From positions 64,214 through 128,213 of the forward strand of contig RHPI01002090.1 in NCBI GenBank assembly GCA_009103225.1: 64,000 nt of DNA, given 5' to 3'. The DNA is from Chlorokybus atmophyticus. Taxonomy: Eukaryota > Streptophyta > Chlorokybophyceae > Chlorokybales > Chlorokybaceae. Below the pieces are notes generated by a model. That model was not told the DNA's origin. It made no database searches and saw only the letters and a list, made by a program, of their open reading frames with translations. Shown here in pieces: positions 22,872 through 34,700 of the stretch (the stretch's first letter is position 1; the number at the start of each line of letters is the position of its first letter). Position numbers and translations under genes: made by a program.

Positions 22872-24074
22872 AGCTAGCAGGGCTGCATTTGTCCAGCAGA
22901 CATTGTTAGCTCATTCTGACCATTCTTTGAAAAAGTGACAGAAAGCATGCTTGAGAATGCCATACACGCTCTACGTAACAATGGACACCTGGCATGTGAT
23001 GCCGACCGTTCTCTTCAAAACTGCGCTGCGGTATGTATTGCTGCAGCCACTGGCCATTTCATGCAGTGCCTACCATGTCGCCTCTTGCTCCGCAAGGTAA
23101 GCTGTGGGTTGTGTGCGCAGGATACTCTGTTGCAAGTCACTAGCTGAAGCTCCTGGGCTGAAGCAGTTGCAGCCGCTTTGAAGGATTCAGGCTCATATAG
23201 CCAAGTCCATCAAGAGGTCGCAAGGCAAGGTGAGGCTTCTTCATACATTTTATATTGCACATTACCACATAGCCTGGAAAGTCGGTTAATGCGACAGCAC
23301 AGCGCGTGCCTTGAATTGAAAGCATGCTTACAGCTTACAGCGCGCGAGACACTATGGCCTTGGTATGGACTTGCTGCTGACGCTGGACTTGGCGGATACA
23401 TGTGTTCTGTCCTTAAATTTGTTCCAAGCTTCCAGACAGGTAGGTTGTCATAACAGGATCACACATGCAGCCAACCAGATAGCTGGCTCTGATGACCCGC
23501 AACATGCAGCTAATGGCGCGGCTTCCTGTCTTCTTCTCTCCACCTTCCACCGACGTGCTCGGGTTTGCATTGTGGATGTTTGCAGCGGCCCCAAACAGCA
23601 ATGCGCCTGCAGCTAGTTCAGCACTTAGTGACGGACCTCAGCGGAGGGTACCTGATGTGGGTTTATATGGGCTTCGACTCATCTCCATCTCTGCTTCTGC
23701 CCCCTGTTGCCCCAGCGTTGGCCGTAACCAATGACACACCCACACATATGCAAGCCAATCAATGACAACTGGGTTGATCCGGGCACTGCTGTCACAGCCA
23801 TGGATACCCCTGACTGTAGTGTTGCCTTGTAGAGTAGTAAGCTTGCTGTTATCACTGTACAGATTTATCTTCCTAGTTGATGTGCGTTGTGAAACAGCAA
23901 CCACGCCAGCGCTTGGCCCGTTGGCAAGCCTCGTAGTGTACACAAGAACGGCGAGGGGTTGACTGCGTGCAACGCACGCCACACACAAACACACAACATG
24001 CATGACATGCACAACACACGCATGGCACATGGCATCACTCCGTCAAAAGGGCACCACCGGGATACGCAATAACC

Positions 24075-24197
24075 TGTGCACAATTGGCTTTGCATAAGCA
24101 CAACTGATAAGTGGACAGCAAGCACAAACACCAGCAGGCACAACCCAAAGTAGTGTGAGGCAAAGGCCTGCATATCTTGCAGGTTGTAGTCGAACAT
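24075..24197 (-). CDS. Possible first exon of a small membrane protein
   Basis: ATG 24197-24195 starts MFDYNLQDMQAFASHYFG followed by a hydrophobic stretch (LCLLVFVLAVHLSVVLM) that would span a membrane, then a possible donor (ACAG|GTTATT). Minus-strand segments at 23.85-23.96 kb (LRGLPTGQALAWLLFHNAHQ), 23.5-23.6 kb and 23.3-23.4 kb (MYPPSPASAASPYQGHSV) also look protein-like and may be later exons, but I could not join them in phase. Family unknown. Confidence 0.3.
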
Positions 24198-24593
24198 CTT
24201 CACACTTCATGTGACATAGCTCTTACAAAGAGAATCTCTTGTGTTCACGTTACTCGTCCCAACCTCAATATTGTGTTGTTCATTGACCGCTAGTGTGAGT
24301 GTGTCATGACGACGTGTTTTGCTATATGTTGCAATATGAATTGCTGCTACTCTGCTTATATTTGCGCTAGGCGAAGTGTCTTTGGTTGAAATTATGCAGT
24401 GTTTTGGTCATATTGCTTGCAGGCACAAATGATTGGTTGAGTAATTTGGGCAGGTGAATGTGGTGGCATTGGAAATATGTTATTAGCAACCCAACCTGCT
24501 GGCAATCATGGCTAAGAGTGCTACCTTAACTTAACTAAATGTAGGTGACTCCTAAGGATGAAGAATACATACAACCACGTTTCCTAACGAAGA

Positions 24594-24790
24594 AGAGCTC
24601 TTTCTTTGTTGGCATTGCTAGCAAAGCAGCACACTTTGTATACGTTATCGCAGCTAGCGGTGCCGAGTTTAACAAAACAAATCCAACAAAGAAAGAGCTC
24701 TTTATTTATTGGCGTTGCTAGCAAAGTAGCACACTTTGTATACATTATCGCAGCATGCGGTGCCTAGTATAACAAATAAACATCAAACAA
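24594..24790. repeat. Tandem duplication with 100-bp period
   Basis: AGAGCTCTTT...TTGCTAGCAAAG.AGCACACTTTGTATAC.TTATCGCAGC occurs at 24594 and again at 24694 with a few substitutions. The unit starts with the palindrome AAAGAGCTCTTT. Confidence 0.8.
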
Positions 24791-25279
24791 TACAGATCTT
24801 TGTTCAGACGCTGCGTAGAGCGCGCAAAGTGACCAAACATGCTGCAATTCATAATGCCACGTAAAGTTTGGTTATGCTATTTTGCATTGAGATTTTGCAC
24901 AACGCTGTAACGTAGCGATACTCGACGCCAGAATTGTAGAATGATTGCGGTTATAATTGTGACCTGCGTAGTCGTGAGGTTGCATTGATATATAAAATGT
25001 AGCATAAACTACGCCGTATGATACAATGCATGACGATGTGGCTCGCATGAGGCGCTATTGACTTTCAACCGCAACCAACAAATGCAGTGAATGAAATGAA
25101 AAGATGGTGACAAGATGTTTATGTTGCTGCTGTGTTCGTTCGTTCGTTCGTCCATACCCCAAAACCTACCCAGCCCTACTGACCTACATCAAGCGCTGAT
25201 GGCTTTTGCCGCAGGGCGCGGGTGGAGAAGGAGGTTCACAAAACATATCGAGCGCCGTGTTTGGAATGCGGGTGCCACC

Positions 25280-25352
25280 CGCACTCTGAGGGATTCGAAC
25301 CCCCGACCACACGGTTAAAAGCCGTGCGCTCTACCAGCTGAGCTAAGAGTGC
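25280..25352 (-). tRNA. tRNA-Lys (anticodon UUU)
   Basis: 73 nt with a full cloverleaf. Acceptor GCACTCT pairs with AGAGTGC. The D arm is GCTC-AGCTGGTA-GAGC. The anticodon st/loop is CACGG-CTTTTAA-CCGTG with anticodon TTT. The variable region is TGGTC, the T arm is GGGGG-TTCGAAT-CCCTC, and the discriminator is G. There is no intron. A- and B-box sequences (TAGCTCAGCTGG, GGTTCGAAT) are intact, and a T run (TTTT) follows about 40 bp downstream. Confidence 0.97.
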
Positions 25353-26118
25353 TCGCATGCTCGGGATGGCTAATACAACAATGATAAACTATAATAAACT
25401 ATTAATCTACAAAGCCCTTCAACTTTGCTTGTGCCCGAAGCAGTTAGCCGCCGTATGCGTGACGTGGGAGGAGTGAGGCGCAGCACAAAGCGGCTGCCGA
25501 CGCATGTGGGAGGACGTGTTGGCGCCACGGTGAGTGTCTTGTTGAAAAGCCGACGCCGATAACCAGCTTGCGGCGCGTTGATCTTGCGCCATTCTAGCCA
25601 GCGCAACCACCGCCGACATGTACCTTGAGCTCAAACCAACCAGGCTCAACCTTTTTCTCGTTCGCTAAATCACTCATACAAACACCAACATGCACATGCC
25701 TGCTGTATGTTACGGGCTTCGCATTGCTGCTACAGGGAAAGGGCAAAGCTTTAGCAAGACGCACGTCGTGTTGTGTTCCGTTTCATTTCGCTAGGCTTAA
25801 GGGTTGGGTTAGGATTGTCTGGCAAGCATTGGTGTGCTGCATGCTGGTGCTCGCAAACGACCGATACTCACAGTGGATAGCAAAGACTGCGCTGCTTCTA
25901 TGCACATGCAAGGCTGCTGCTGCGCTTGGGGGTGCCATGGCCCTGTCTCTGCAGGCACTGTGACCGTATAGAGGTGTAGATGCAAAAGTGGGCAGCTCTC
26001 TTGAACAGCCGGTCACCTTCCTGCGCACGCCTTGCAACAACTAACCTCCCGCCTTCCTTCTCTTTCGCCATACAGTCAGTCAGGTTAGAAGTCATAGGTT
26101 GTGATTGGTTGCGTATGC
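25353..26118. other. Upstream region of MMAB, no gene called
   Basis: A minus-strand open frame from ATG about 25619 (MSAVVALARMAQDQRAAS) runs about 66 codons, but I recognise nothing in it. Otherwise empty. Confidence 0.4.
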
Positions 26119-27008
26119 ATGCTCTGCAATGCCATTGCGGGGGCCATGTTGTCGTCAAGCGTGCACAGGGGTTACTTCCCCTGTCATTTTAATTCCCGTC
26201 AACGCAGCAAGCAGATTGATCACCCTCAAAACAGGTGCTTAGCTGCAATGGGCACCAACGGAGGTCAAGCATCAGAAGAGGCACGTAAGAAGGCAGCGAT
26301 ATACACTCGCACTGGAGACTCAGGTGGGGGGTTTGTAGAGTTTTGGGATGGAAACATGTGCATGTGTGAATGTGTGCATGTGAACATGTATATATACTTC
26401 GCTCAGCATGCATGTACGGGAAACACGGGAGTCAATGTACGAAACCTGTAGTTGTTGACACAGGTACTTCCAGTCTGTACAGTGGGGAGCGCCGCGAGAA
26501 GGACGCGGAGGTGTTCGAGGCTCTCGGCGATGTGGACGAGCTCAACTCTGCCGTGGGCGTGGCACGCGAGTACTGCATTGATGGCGATGACGACACCCTG
26601 TCTGGAGAGCTGTCTGAAATCCAGTCTCGCCTCCTCGACGTGGGCTCCGCCGTGGCCACGCCCGTAAGCACGTCGCCAACGAGCAAGCTCCAGCGCACGC
26701 GCTTCGACGATGCTCATGTGGCCGTCGTGGAGGCGTGGATCGACGCCCTCGACGCGAAGCTCCCGCGCCTTACCAACTTTATCCTGCCGTCGGGTGGAAA
26801 GGGAAGCGCACACTTGCACGTCTGCAGGGGCATATGCAGGCGCGCGGAGAGGCGTGTTGTCCCTCTCGTACGCCAGCAGCAGGTTGAGCCTGCCATTGGA
26901 AAGTACCTCAACCGCCTCAGTGACTACTTCTTTACCGCAGCGCGGTTTGCGGCCATGCAGGCAGGTCAGCCTGAGGTCATCTACCAGAAAGCAAGGACTG
27001 ATGCCTAG
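26119..27008 (+). CDS. MMAB: Cob(I)alamin adenosyltransferase, mitochondrial (PduO/MMAB type)
   Basis: Transfers adenosyl from ATP to cob(I)alamin, making the cofactor of methylmalonyl-CoA mutase. Two exons (26119-26323, 26464-27008) give 249 residues. The family core is clear: IYTRTGDSGTSSLYSGERR with the ATP-binding T-R-T-G-D-x-G and GxR, DAEVFEALGDVDELNSAVG, NFILPSGGKGSAHLHVCRGI, CRRAERRVV, and KYLNRLSDYFFTAARFA. The intron splits the TRTGDSG loop. The start at 26119 (MLCNAIAGAMLSSSVHRG) gives an Arg/Ser-rich presequence; starting at MGTNGG (26248) would remove it. The presence of this enzyme implies adenosylcobalamin use in this alga. Confidence 0.94.
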
Positions 27009-27770
27009 GCCACCTAGTTGATGGTATTGTACGGCGTGTTGATGGTAATGGTGGCAGGTGGCTGAGTGGCAGTGGTATGCTGTTGTATGTTTGGCATAAC
27101 GTGGGTGCTAGGAGCCTTAAGTGTCAGGCAGGTCGCAGTGCAGACATGCATTGCTTGTGAAATTGTTATGGTGCTTGGTTACCTTTGCAAGTCGGCACGT
27201 GAACATTCAAGCATTGATACTTAACAATTTACAATTTAGTGTTCACAATTTTGTGTTCAGTGTTACAGCAGAGTGTCAGTTACAAGAGCGCATGCAATGG
27301 GGCTATGCTATCACGCACTCAACAAACAACACCATCACACCAACCGGGGGCCATGGCTCTCAACCTCACCTACGTGCATGTGAGCATGCAAATGCAGCAG
27401 TAGGTTGCAGGGGTGCAAGGCAAGCATGGTGTAACGCTTCCATTCAGCCAAGCCCTTGGGCCTCTCGCTTGTCCCACTCACAATCACCAACTCTTTCCTG
27501 TAAGGAATGGAACCGATAGTTGGTGAGATAAAATGACACCCAAGCTGCAGTAGCTTCGCCATACACAGGTATTCATTGCAAGCTGACGTTTGGTCTGCAT
27601 CGAACACAAGCACAAACCAGCCAGCAGTTCGAAAAGCTGCAAGCATTAGCGGCTACGGCCTTGTCAGGTGGACAATGGACAGAGAAGCTGAGACTATTGG
27701 AGGAAGTCTCTCTGTCAACTCAAAACTATTTCATGTTAGGGCCCTACTTCACCGGATCGACAACCTAGTG
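27009..27770. other. Convergent 3' flanks, no gene seen
   Basis: Lies between the stop codons of MMAB (+) and the WD40 gene (-). The open frames here are low quality. Confidence 0.55.
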
Positions 27771-30583
27771 TTAACTGGAGGCAGGAAGGGGTGGTGAACT
27801 ACTACTGCGCGTACTGCATTTCCAAGTATGGGCAAACCGCCAGATGCGAAGGCAATTGGTTCCAGGCTGGCTGTCCACATTGCGTTGTTCATGCCCTTTG
27901 CCGCTGATTGCATTGCTTCGTGCTTGTGCGTCCTCCACCTCCTCCATATCTGCGTGTTCTGGAAGGACAAAGCGTCGCTGCCCGGAACTGGTAGCGGCAA
28001 GCGGCAGGCCACTGTGAAAGGCAAAGCCATTCACGGTGTCCTCCGCAGCAGTGAATGATGACGCGAGCTCGCCGGTTTGCAAGTCAAACATGCGCACTTT
28101 CCCGTCCTGCCAAACAACACCAGTACAACATCAGAGTTGAAAGTTAGCTGATTGCAACACGTGCATGCCATGAGCCACTTCAAGTTCGTAACGTACCTCA
28201 CCGCCCGTGCAGAGATACCGACCGCTGATATCAATGTCGAAGGTGATGCGCTGGTTGGTGCTTTCTGTTGGCCGATGCAGCCTGCATATTCACACCTGAT
28301 AAGCCTTGGATGCAACATAGGTTGCTGGCAGAGGTGACAATCCAGGATGTCACCTGTACAGCACATTGCCAGTGTTCCTTATATCCCAACATAGAATCTC
28401 CCGGTCCCGTCTTGCACCCGTGTATAGATAGTTCCCATCTTGTGAAAATTGCAACTGCGGCGCATCAACAATATCTGAGCATTCATGCAAGGAGCAGCAC
28501 GTGAGGACATGACTAGTTTGCGAGTGGCGCACATGTGTGATGCCGCCATGCTGGCCATGCAAGACGAAAAGGGGCTCGCAGTTGGCTTCAGAGTACAAGC
28601 CTGTGGTCTGCGAGTACGATCCGGCAGCAAACATGCCGGACTTGTCGGGATTGAACGCCATGCATGAGATGATGCCTGCAGGTCGGAATGCAGTGGTAAG
28701 CACTCACTGTTGGCAATCAGCAAGCCACATGCGCTGTGTGCATCACCTGTTTGCCCTTGCTTCATGGCATTGACAGTCGGATATGTGACATACTCACGTC
28801 CAGGCCGTGCTGTGTCAAACACTCTAATGGACTTCTTGTAGCCGCAGAACAACCTGTGCAGCCACAGGGTTTTATCGAGCAGCCAGAACTTAGTTAAGCT
28901 CACTAATCCTGGCAGCAACAGCTTACTTGTCTCCTGTCGGGTTGAACGCTATGCTGTATGCAGCTGTCACTTCATCCAAATGGTCGTAAGCGCGGTAGGT
29001 GCACCTGAGCTGTCAAGAGACAGGAATGGCGTGCAGAGTTAGTGAGAGCGTGCATGCTTGCAGTATCAACGTGTGCATGCGCATGCACGCGTGTCTGTGT
29101 TGACATTTCACATCATCTGCACAGCACGCAGTACCTCTCCAGTAACTGCATCCCACATGTGAACTGGGTGCTCCCTGGTAGTGGTTGCAAAGCAGCAGGT
29201 GGCCAGATCTGCTCACAACATAAACCTGTTGCTATGTGGATTGCGGTTCAGAGATGACGATCAGTGCCTGCTGTATGTATGTATACACACCTGTTGCTTG
29301 CATGAGAGAGTACCAAGCAAAGTCGTAGACAGTCTCCCCTTCTGTGACAGTCAACGCAGGTGCCAACGTGTCTGCAAAACCCGTTGTGAGCTCAACAATA
29401 ATGCTGCAATTCAGCTGTGCGGAAACAACCACCGTACCCAATCACAAGTACATACCACCACAGCAGCAGACCTTACCAGACGGTACCTTTGGCCTGACTG
29501 GTGTCCGCAGCGGGCTGGTTCATGGCGTCAGCTGGCCTTGTCATCAACAGATAGAAAATAAGAGAAACACAACATGCTTGGCAGTAAAACTCTGTCACCA
29601 AGGTGCATTGGTGTGCATGCATGCAACTGCACACGATGACTCACAGGTCAAAGCAGCGTATCCTGCAGTCTTCGCTGCTGGTCAGCAAGCACGCACCATC
29701 TGGGGACCTGTTGCAAAACGCAAAAGTAAGCTACGGAAAGGACATGGACCACAAGCAATGACACAACACGCATAGCAGCGAGATGGTGTTTCAAAAGCAC
29801 ACCCAGGTGTTGTGCAGGTACGACACTGACTATTATGCATGCATGACTAACGGGGCGTAGTGATAGCTTTAGCAGTAGTGAGGTAGTTGGTTAGTGAGGT
29901 AGTTAGCTGACCAGAGTGTAAGTTTGGCCGGTGGTTGATTGATAGGTGCGGTCCTGCAATGCATGCTGTGTGTGGTGTATGGTGTGTGGTGCAATTAGAC
30001 TGCATGTGCCCATGGCCCTCTGCATATATGTAACCACCTCGGTGATTACTGCTTGCTGTCACATGCGTTGCGAGTTGCAAGTGCAATGTACATAGTTGTG
30101 CATGGCAATAAGTGTAGCATTGCGAGAGCTAGCACGACAATGCCGTGCATTGCAACAACGCTGCAGTGGCAGCCGGCAGGAAAACAAAACAAGATGTGCT
30201 TGCAAGCTTGTGCAGGACCAACAACAAACTGTTACAGCCTTCGTTCGTATGCAAGTCTGTACATTGATTGGTGTATGTGCCACCCGTTGCCCACCCCAAA
30301 CCTAAGGCCATGCTTACCACTTGACTCCTTTCAGGAAGTTGCCGAGAGCACAGCGGGCAGGCGCGGCGGCGGCGCCGTCCGCGTAGACGCGCTGGCATTG
30401 CTGCACGCGCTCCGCGACGACGCCATCTGCGTCCGTGCTCAGCTCCGGCCACCAGAACTGCTCCGGCTGCTGCTCCGGCTCTGCCGCAGCAGCCCCGCCA
30501 TCGCTGTCCACGGCCATGCTGTCGGCAGCGGGAACTAGACCCTGAGCCGCTTCATCCTCCGGCGACAACTCCTCCGACGCCAT
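27771..30583 (-). CDS. WRAP53: TCAB1/WDR79-like WD40 protein (WRAP53 family)
   Basis: In animals TCAB1 binds the CAB box of scaRNAs and telomerase RNA and delivers them to Cajal bodies. Eleven exons: 30318-30583, 29645-29707, 29487-29536, 29291-29371, 29135-29208, 28927-29009, 28747-28853, 28533-28675, 28354-28454, 28197-28260, 27771-28106, giving 455 residues. An acidic N-terminus (MASEELSPEDEAAQG) leads to NFLKGVKWSPDGACLLTSS. Family-specific stretches follow: GETVYDFAWYSLM, TTTREHPVHMWDAVTGE, YRAYDHLDEVTAAYS, KSIRVFDTARPGRE, GIISCMAFNPD, TGARRDREILCWDIRNTG, TNQRITFDIDISGRYL and NGFAFHSGLPLAATSSGQRR. The exon 3/4 junction is uncertain: a second donor (29476) with an acceptor at 29404 adds 14 residues in frame. 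It diverges from no neighbour, and the AP2 gene lies upstream on the same strand. Confidence 0.92.
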
Positions 30584-31401
30584 CAGCCCCACCCGTCCCG
30601 CTGCGTGCGCAGCCGCCGCCTTGCCCCTACGGCGTCAGGTATCCTGACGCCGGTAAGGTGCAAGACATTTTGACTCAGGATGTCTTACAGCATTCCGTCG
30701 CGTGACAAGGCCTTGCGCAATTGTACGGACAACTGAGGGTGGGGGGCATGCAGAGCGATATGCTTGTTCTGTGTCGCGCATAGAGCACATTTGACAGGCT
30801 TACATGAGGGCGCGTTGAGCACCAACAACGGCAGCTCTGTTGTGAATAATGATTACGTCTCTCGCGTTCATGAACAACTGTGCAACATTCAGTGAAATAG
30901 AAACCTTCAGCTACACCGAGCCGCCATCACCAATGCTTGTTTGACTCGAGTTGGCACTGTAGCTGTACATATCTGCTGCACACACCGCTGCTGTTTCATA
31001 CGGTTTCGTACTACCTTTGACAAAGGCACATCTTTTCCAACTGAGGGAGTGCACAGCATAAATGGGTAACAACGCTCAATGCACACATCAACTCACAAAA
31101 GAGCCCCCATGACATTCGGACATATTGTACACACTCATAAAAGTCGCCATCAAGATATAGACTCCTCAACCAGGCCATAACAGCCTACGGCTAATGCACA
31201 TCAGACCTTTCCGTCTGAACAACTGCAAGTAGTATAGAAGTTAAGAGTAGCTACCTCTGGCTTCTCCCCTACCAGTGGCGCCATTTGCAACCTGTGTTTT
31301 GTTTACACGTACAAAATCTCCGCATGCGCATTGGCCATCGAGCAATGCGCCAGAAAGCCGGGTATCCAACCCTTGCGTCCATCCCCCCCCCCTCCCTCCC
31401 C
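30584..31401. other. Intergenic, no gene seen
   Basis: Upstream region of the WD40 gene and downstream region of the AP2 gene. It ends in a C-rich run that abuts the assembly gap. Confidence 0.5.
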
Positions 31402-31655
31402 NNNNNNNNNNNNNNNNNNNNNNNNNNNNNNNNNNNNNNNNNNNNNNNNNNNNNNNNNNNNNNNNNNNNNNNNNNNNNNNNNNNNNNNNNNNNNNNNNNN
31501 NNNNNNNNNNNNNNNNNNNNNNNNNNNNNNNNNNNNNNNNNNNNNNNNNNNNNNNNNNNNNNNNNNNNNNNNNNNNNNNNNNNNNNNNNNNNNNNNNNNN
31601 NNNNNNNNNNNNNNNNNNNNNNNNNNNNNNNNNNNNNNNNNNNNNNNNNNNNNNN
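31402..31655. other. Assembly gap (254 Ns)
   Basis: A run of N. The left side is poly-C/CT-rich and the right side is CCACC plus poly-A, so a simple repeat probably stopped the assembly. Open frames crossing it are artefacts. Confidence 0.99.
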
Positions 31656-31736
31656 CCACCACAAAAAAAACCAAGAAACCTTGAAACCAGCAGGAACCTT
31701 CAACCGACCAAGATATCAGGCTGCTGGTCACTGCAG

Positions 31737-34700
31737 TCATTGCCTTGCACCACCTCTGCCAGCGCCAGAAAACTTCAACCCTTGCTTCGCTGTGGATATT
31801 ACGACAGCATCTACGCCTGCAACCAAGAGCATAACATAAATACCCGAACTACTAAACGTAGCTTTGATTTAGTCAACATATCATGCATACGCATCACACA
31901 AACACCACAGCGGCATACCTTGACCTGGGCGTCTCAAGAGCAGACCATTCTCAGTCTTGGCTGGAGTGCAAGGCCCAACAGAAAGCAGCAATGGTGGTGG
32001 CGTATTGCGTCCAGGTCTCGGTTTGTCGCATCGTTCAACCTCTGCCATATCGTACTCTTCCATTGGGAAGTTGGTCACAGCATCACGGCCTCGAAACTTG
32101 ATGGCGGCTCGGTCATATGCCCTTGCTGCCTCCTCCTCTGCAAATTGCAAGCATGCCGGTAAGCATGAGCACTGGCAAATGCGACCAGGCTAGCAACCAT
32201 GTGTTGATGCTGCTCACCAGTATCATAGTAGCCGAGATGGACATCCCGGCGGGCTTCCTTAATGCGAGCCTGCCATCGTCCATGGTGTGGAGTTATGCCG
32301 CGAAATCTAGAACTCGATCTTTGAGAGCGTGCAACAGGGATGTACGGCGCGGGGCTGGAGGTGCCTGCGGGGCCACTGGCACCCTGAGAGCCCTGTGGTG
32401 TGCGTGCGGCGGGAAGAGGTGGGCGTTCAGGCTTGGTGGTTTGGGGAATGGAGCGGACATCTACCCGGACGTTCGTGCGTAGCGATTCGACAAGCTGCTC
32501 CGTGGTCAACCGCGGTTCTAGATGCACCTGCATTTGCTGGGGGGAAGGAGGCGGGGGCGAGGGTTGCTGGTAAGGAATCGCTGTCATGATGGTTGGAGGG
32601 CCTGCCGTCTCAGAGCTTGGCAGTCCCCCTTGTTCCGCTACCCTGCGAAACCCTTGCTGCCGGCCAGCGTCCACGCCGATGGACGGCGCCACTCCCCTGG
32701 CGACCATGCCTCCATCTGTTGCCGGCTGTTGCCATTGCGGAGGTGGACAATACTGCATGGGCACCATGCTCGGGCCAGCCACCATGCAAGCGCGCGCCAT
32801 ACTGGCATCCATGGGGCCAAGTGTTGGAGGCGTCGTAACAGTGTGATCTGTCACAGGCCAACTCAGTCAATATAGAGGGACATAAGTGCATGCAAACGCC
32901 TGTCAACAGAATGCAGGCGTTGTACCACTCACCATGACTGCAGGGCGCCATGAGCATGCCATTTTCGCTTTTTGATGGAGTGCATGGGCTGACCGCATGG
33001 AACGCTGTGGGAGCGGGAAGCATGGCGTGTCGCATGTTGGGAGCTAGGGTGTAATTGCAGTTGGGGACATGGGGCATTGACATCAGGGTGACTTGCGCGG
33101 CTCCCATCGGATGGTCAGGCCAAGCCTGCATGGGTCTGCTCATGGCACTGACTGGGCAGCAGCCATACCAGCGGTATGCATGTGTGTCTGGGGGATACGA
33201 GTGCCATGAGGGTGCTTGTGCAATGGAGGAAGGAGTTGATGATGATGATGCTTGCGGGCGCGCGTCGGCTGAGCAGGTATGCCCACGCTTTGGCTGTCCG
33301 CATTTACTGCATTTGTACAGTCCTCGTGATGCACCTGTTGAACCAACACTTTCGCTATCATCGGCCTTGCGCTTCAAGCTGTCAGCAGCAGTGGACACAG
33401 CCGCAGCTGCAGCAGACGCAGACGCAGCCGCAGCAGCTTTGCGTGCTGAGGTTTCCCGCCCTGTCGGCCGTGGTCTCTCTGCCGTGACGCGCTCAATCTG
33501 AGTCAAGTCATAGTCCTCAATTGGGTAATTGGTCACAGCATCGCGTCCCCGAAACTTGATGGCTGCACAATCGTACGCTTTGGCCGCTTCCTCCTCTGCA
33601 AACAAGCCAGCATCAGATTGACATTGCCACCTTATGGTCTCTAAGGTGACAATCATGGTAAGTTGCGCTGGGATGACGAAAGAAAGACACGGCTGTTGTG
33701 CCTTGTTAGGGTTGCTAGGGTTAGGGCAAACAAGATGGGTTTGCTCTAACCCTAACAAAGCATATACGAGCAAGCATCTGTTATGCAACATAACACTAGA
33801 TAACAGATGGCTAAGTAACAATAATGCTGTACTGTTGGCTGCAATATTGCTTGCCAGCAATTGGCTGCGGCCTGAGCAGCTAGGCTGTGCTCACATTCTG
33901 AACGCACACGACAAGCAATTGCACCGGTATACGAGGATGCACACTGTACGCTACGTTACGATAGCAACTGTTTCTCTCATGTGGAAAATTGACTTACGAG
34001 CATGTCACCGTCCAGTTACGGACATGACCTGTCCAATTGAGCAACTATGGCAGCAAAGAACTGCAACGGATGCAAGTAAATCAAAGCATGCTGGACACTG
34101 CAGTTGTACGAACTCTTGGTTGAGCATAAACAGTGCATGCTCAGTGCAGACAGGGCACTAAACTAGGCAATCGTCCAGTTGGCAAGGGTTTGGGTGTGAC
34201 AGTCAGGTGCGGCAAGCAACAATATGCGAGTCATCTACTTGCTGAACAGCAGAGCATGCTCAGCATTGCAACAACTGCAGTCAACATGTTGTACAGCAGT
34301 CATGCCAATCACAAACCCTAAGACAGCAAGAAGCCTAATTGCAAGACCAGCTCTGCAAAGCATGGTGGTCACGGATGCCGACTACTGGCCTGTGGACGCT
34401 CAGATCAACGCAGCTGTAGCAACTGCCAGATCAAAGCTAGCCATTGGGCAGGCTGTTTCGCGGCAACTGACTGACTGATCGCAAGTTCAGCTCGTAGATC
34501 AGGCGGCTTCTCATGTCTGATCTATGAGCTGAACTTTACAAGGACACGACAGAGCCAGCATACCTGTGTCGTAATAGCCGAGATGGACGTCTCTGCGAGC
34601 TTCCTTGATGCGGGCCTGCCATCGGCCGTGATGGGGTGTAATCCCACGGAAGCGGGAGCTGGAGCGCTGTGCACGCTGGGCGACGGGAGCAGTTGTGGTA

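Larger units (their letters stand above)
22872..25279. other. 2.4 kb without a confidently called gene
   Basis: Contains a likely exon of an unidentified membrane protein on the minus strand (24075-24197), weak coding-like pieces between 23.2 and 23.9 kb on the same strand, a 100-bp tandem duplication (24594-24790) and a CGTT run near 25136-25152. Confidence 0.5.

Noticed and set aside
31275-32162. Open frames crossing the N run
   Set aside because: The Ns are unknown sequence, so the frames have no support.
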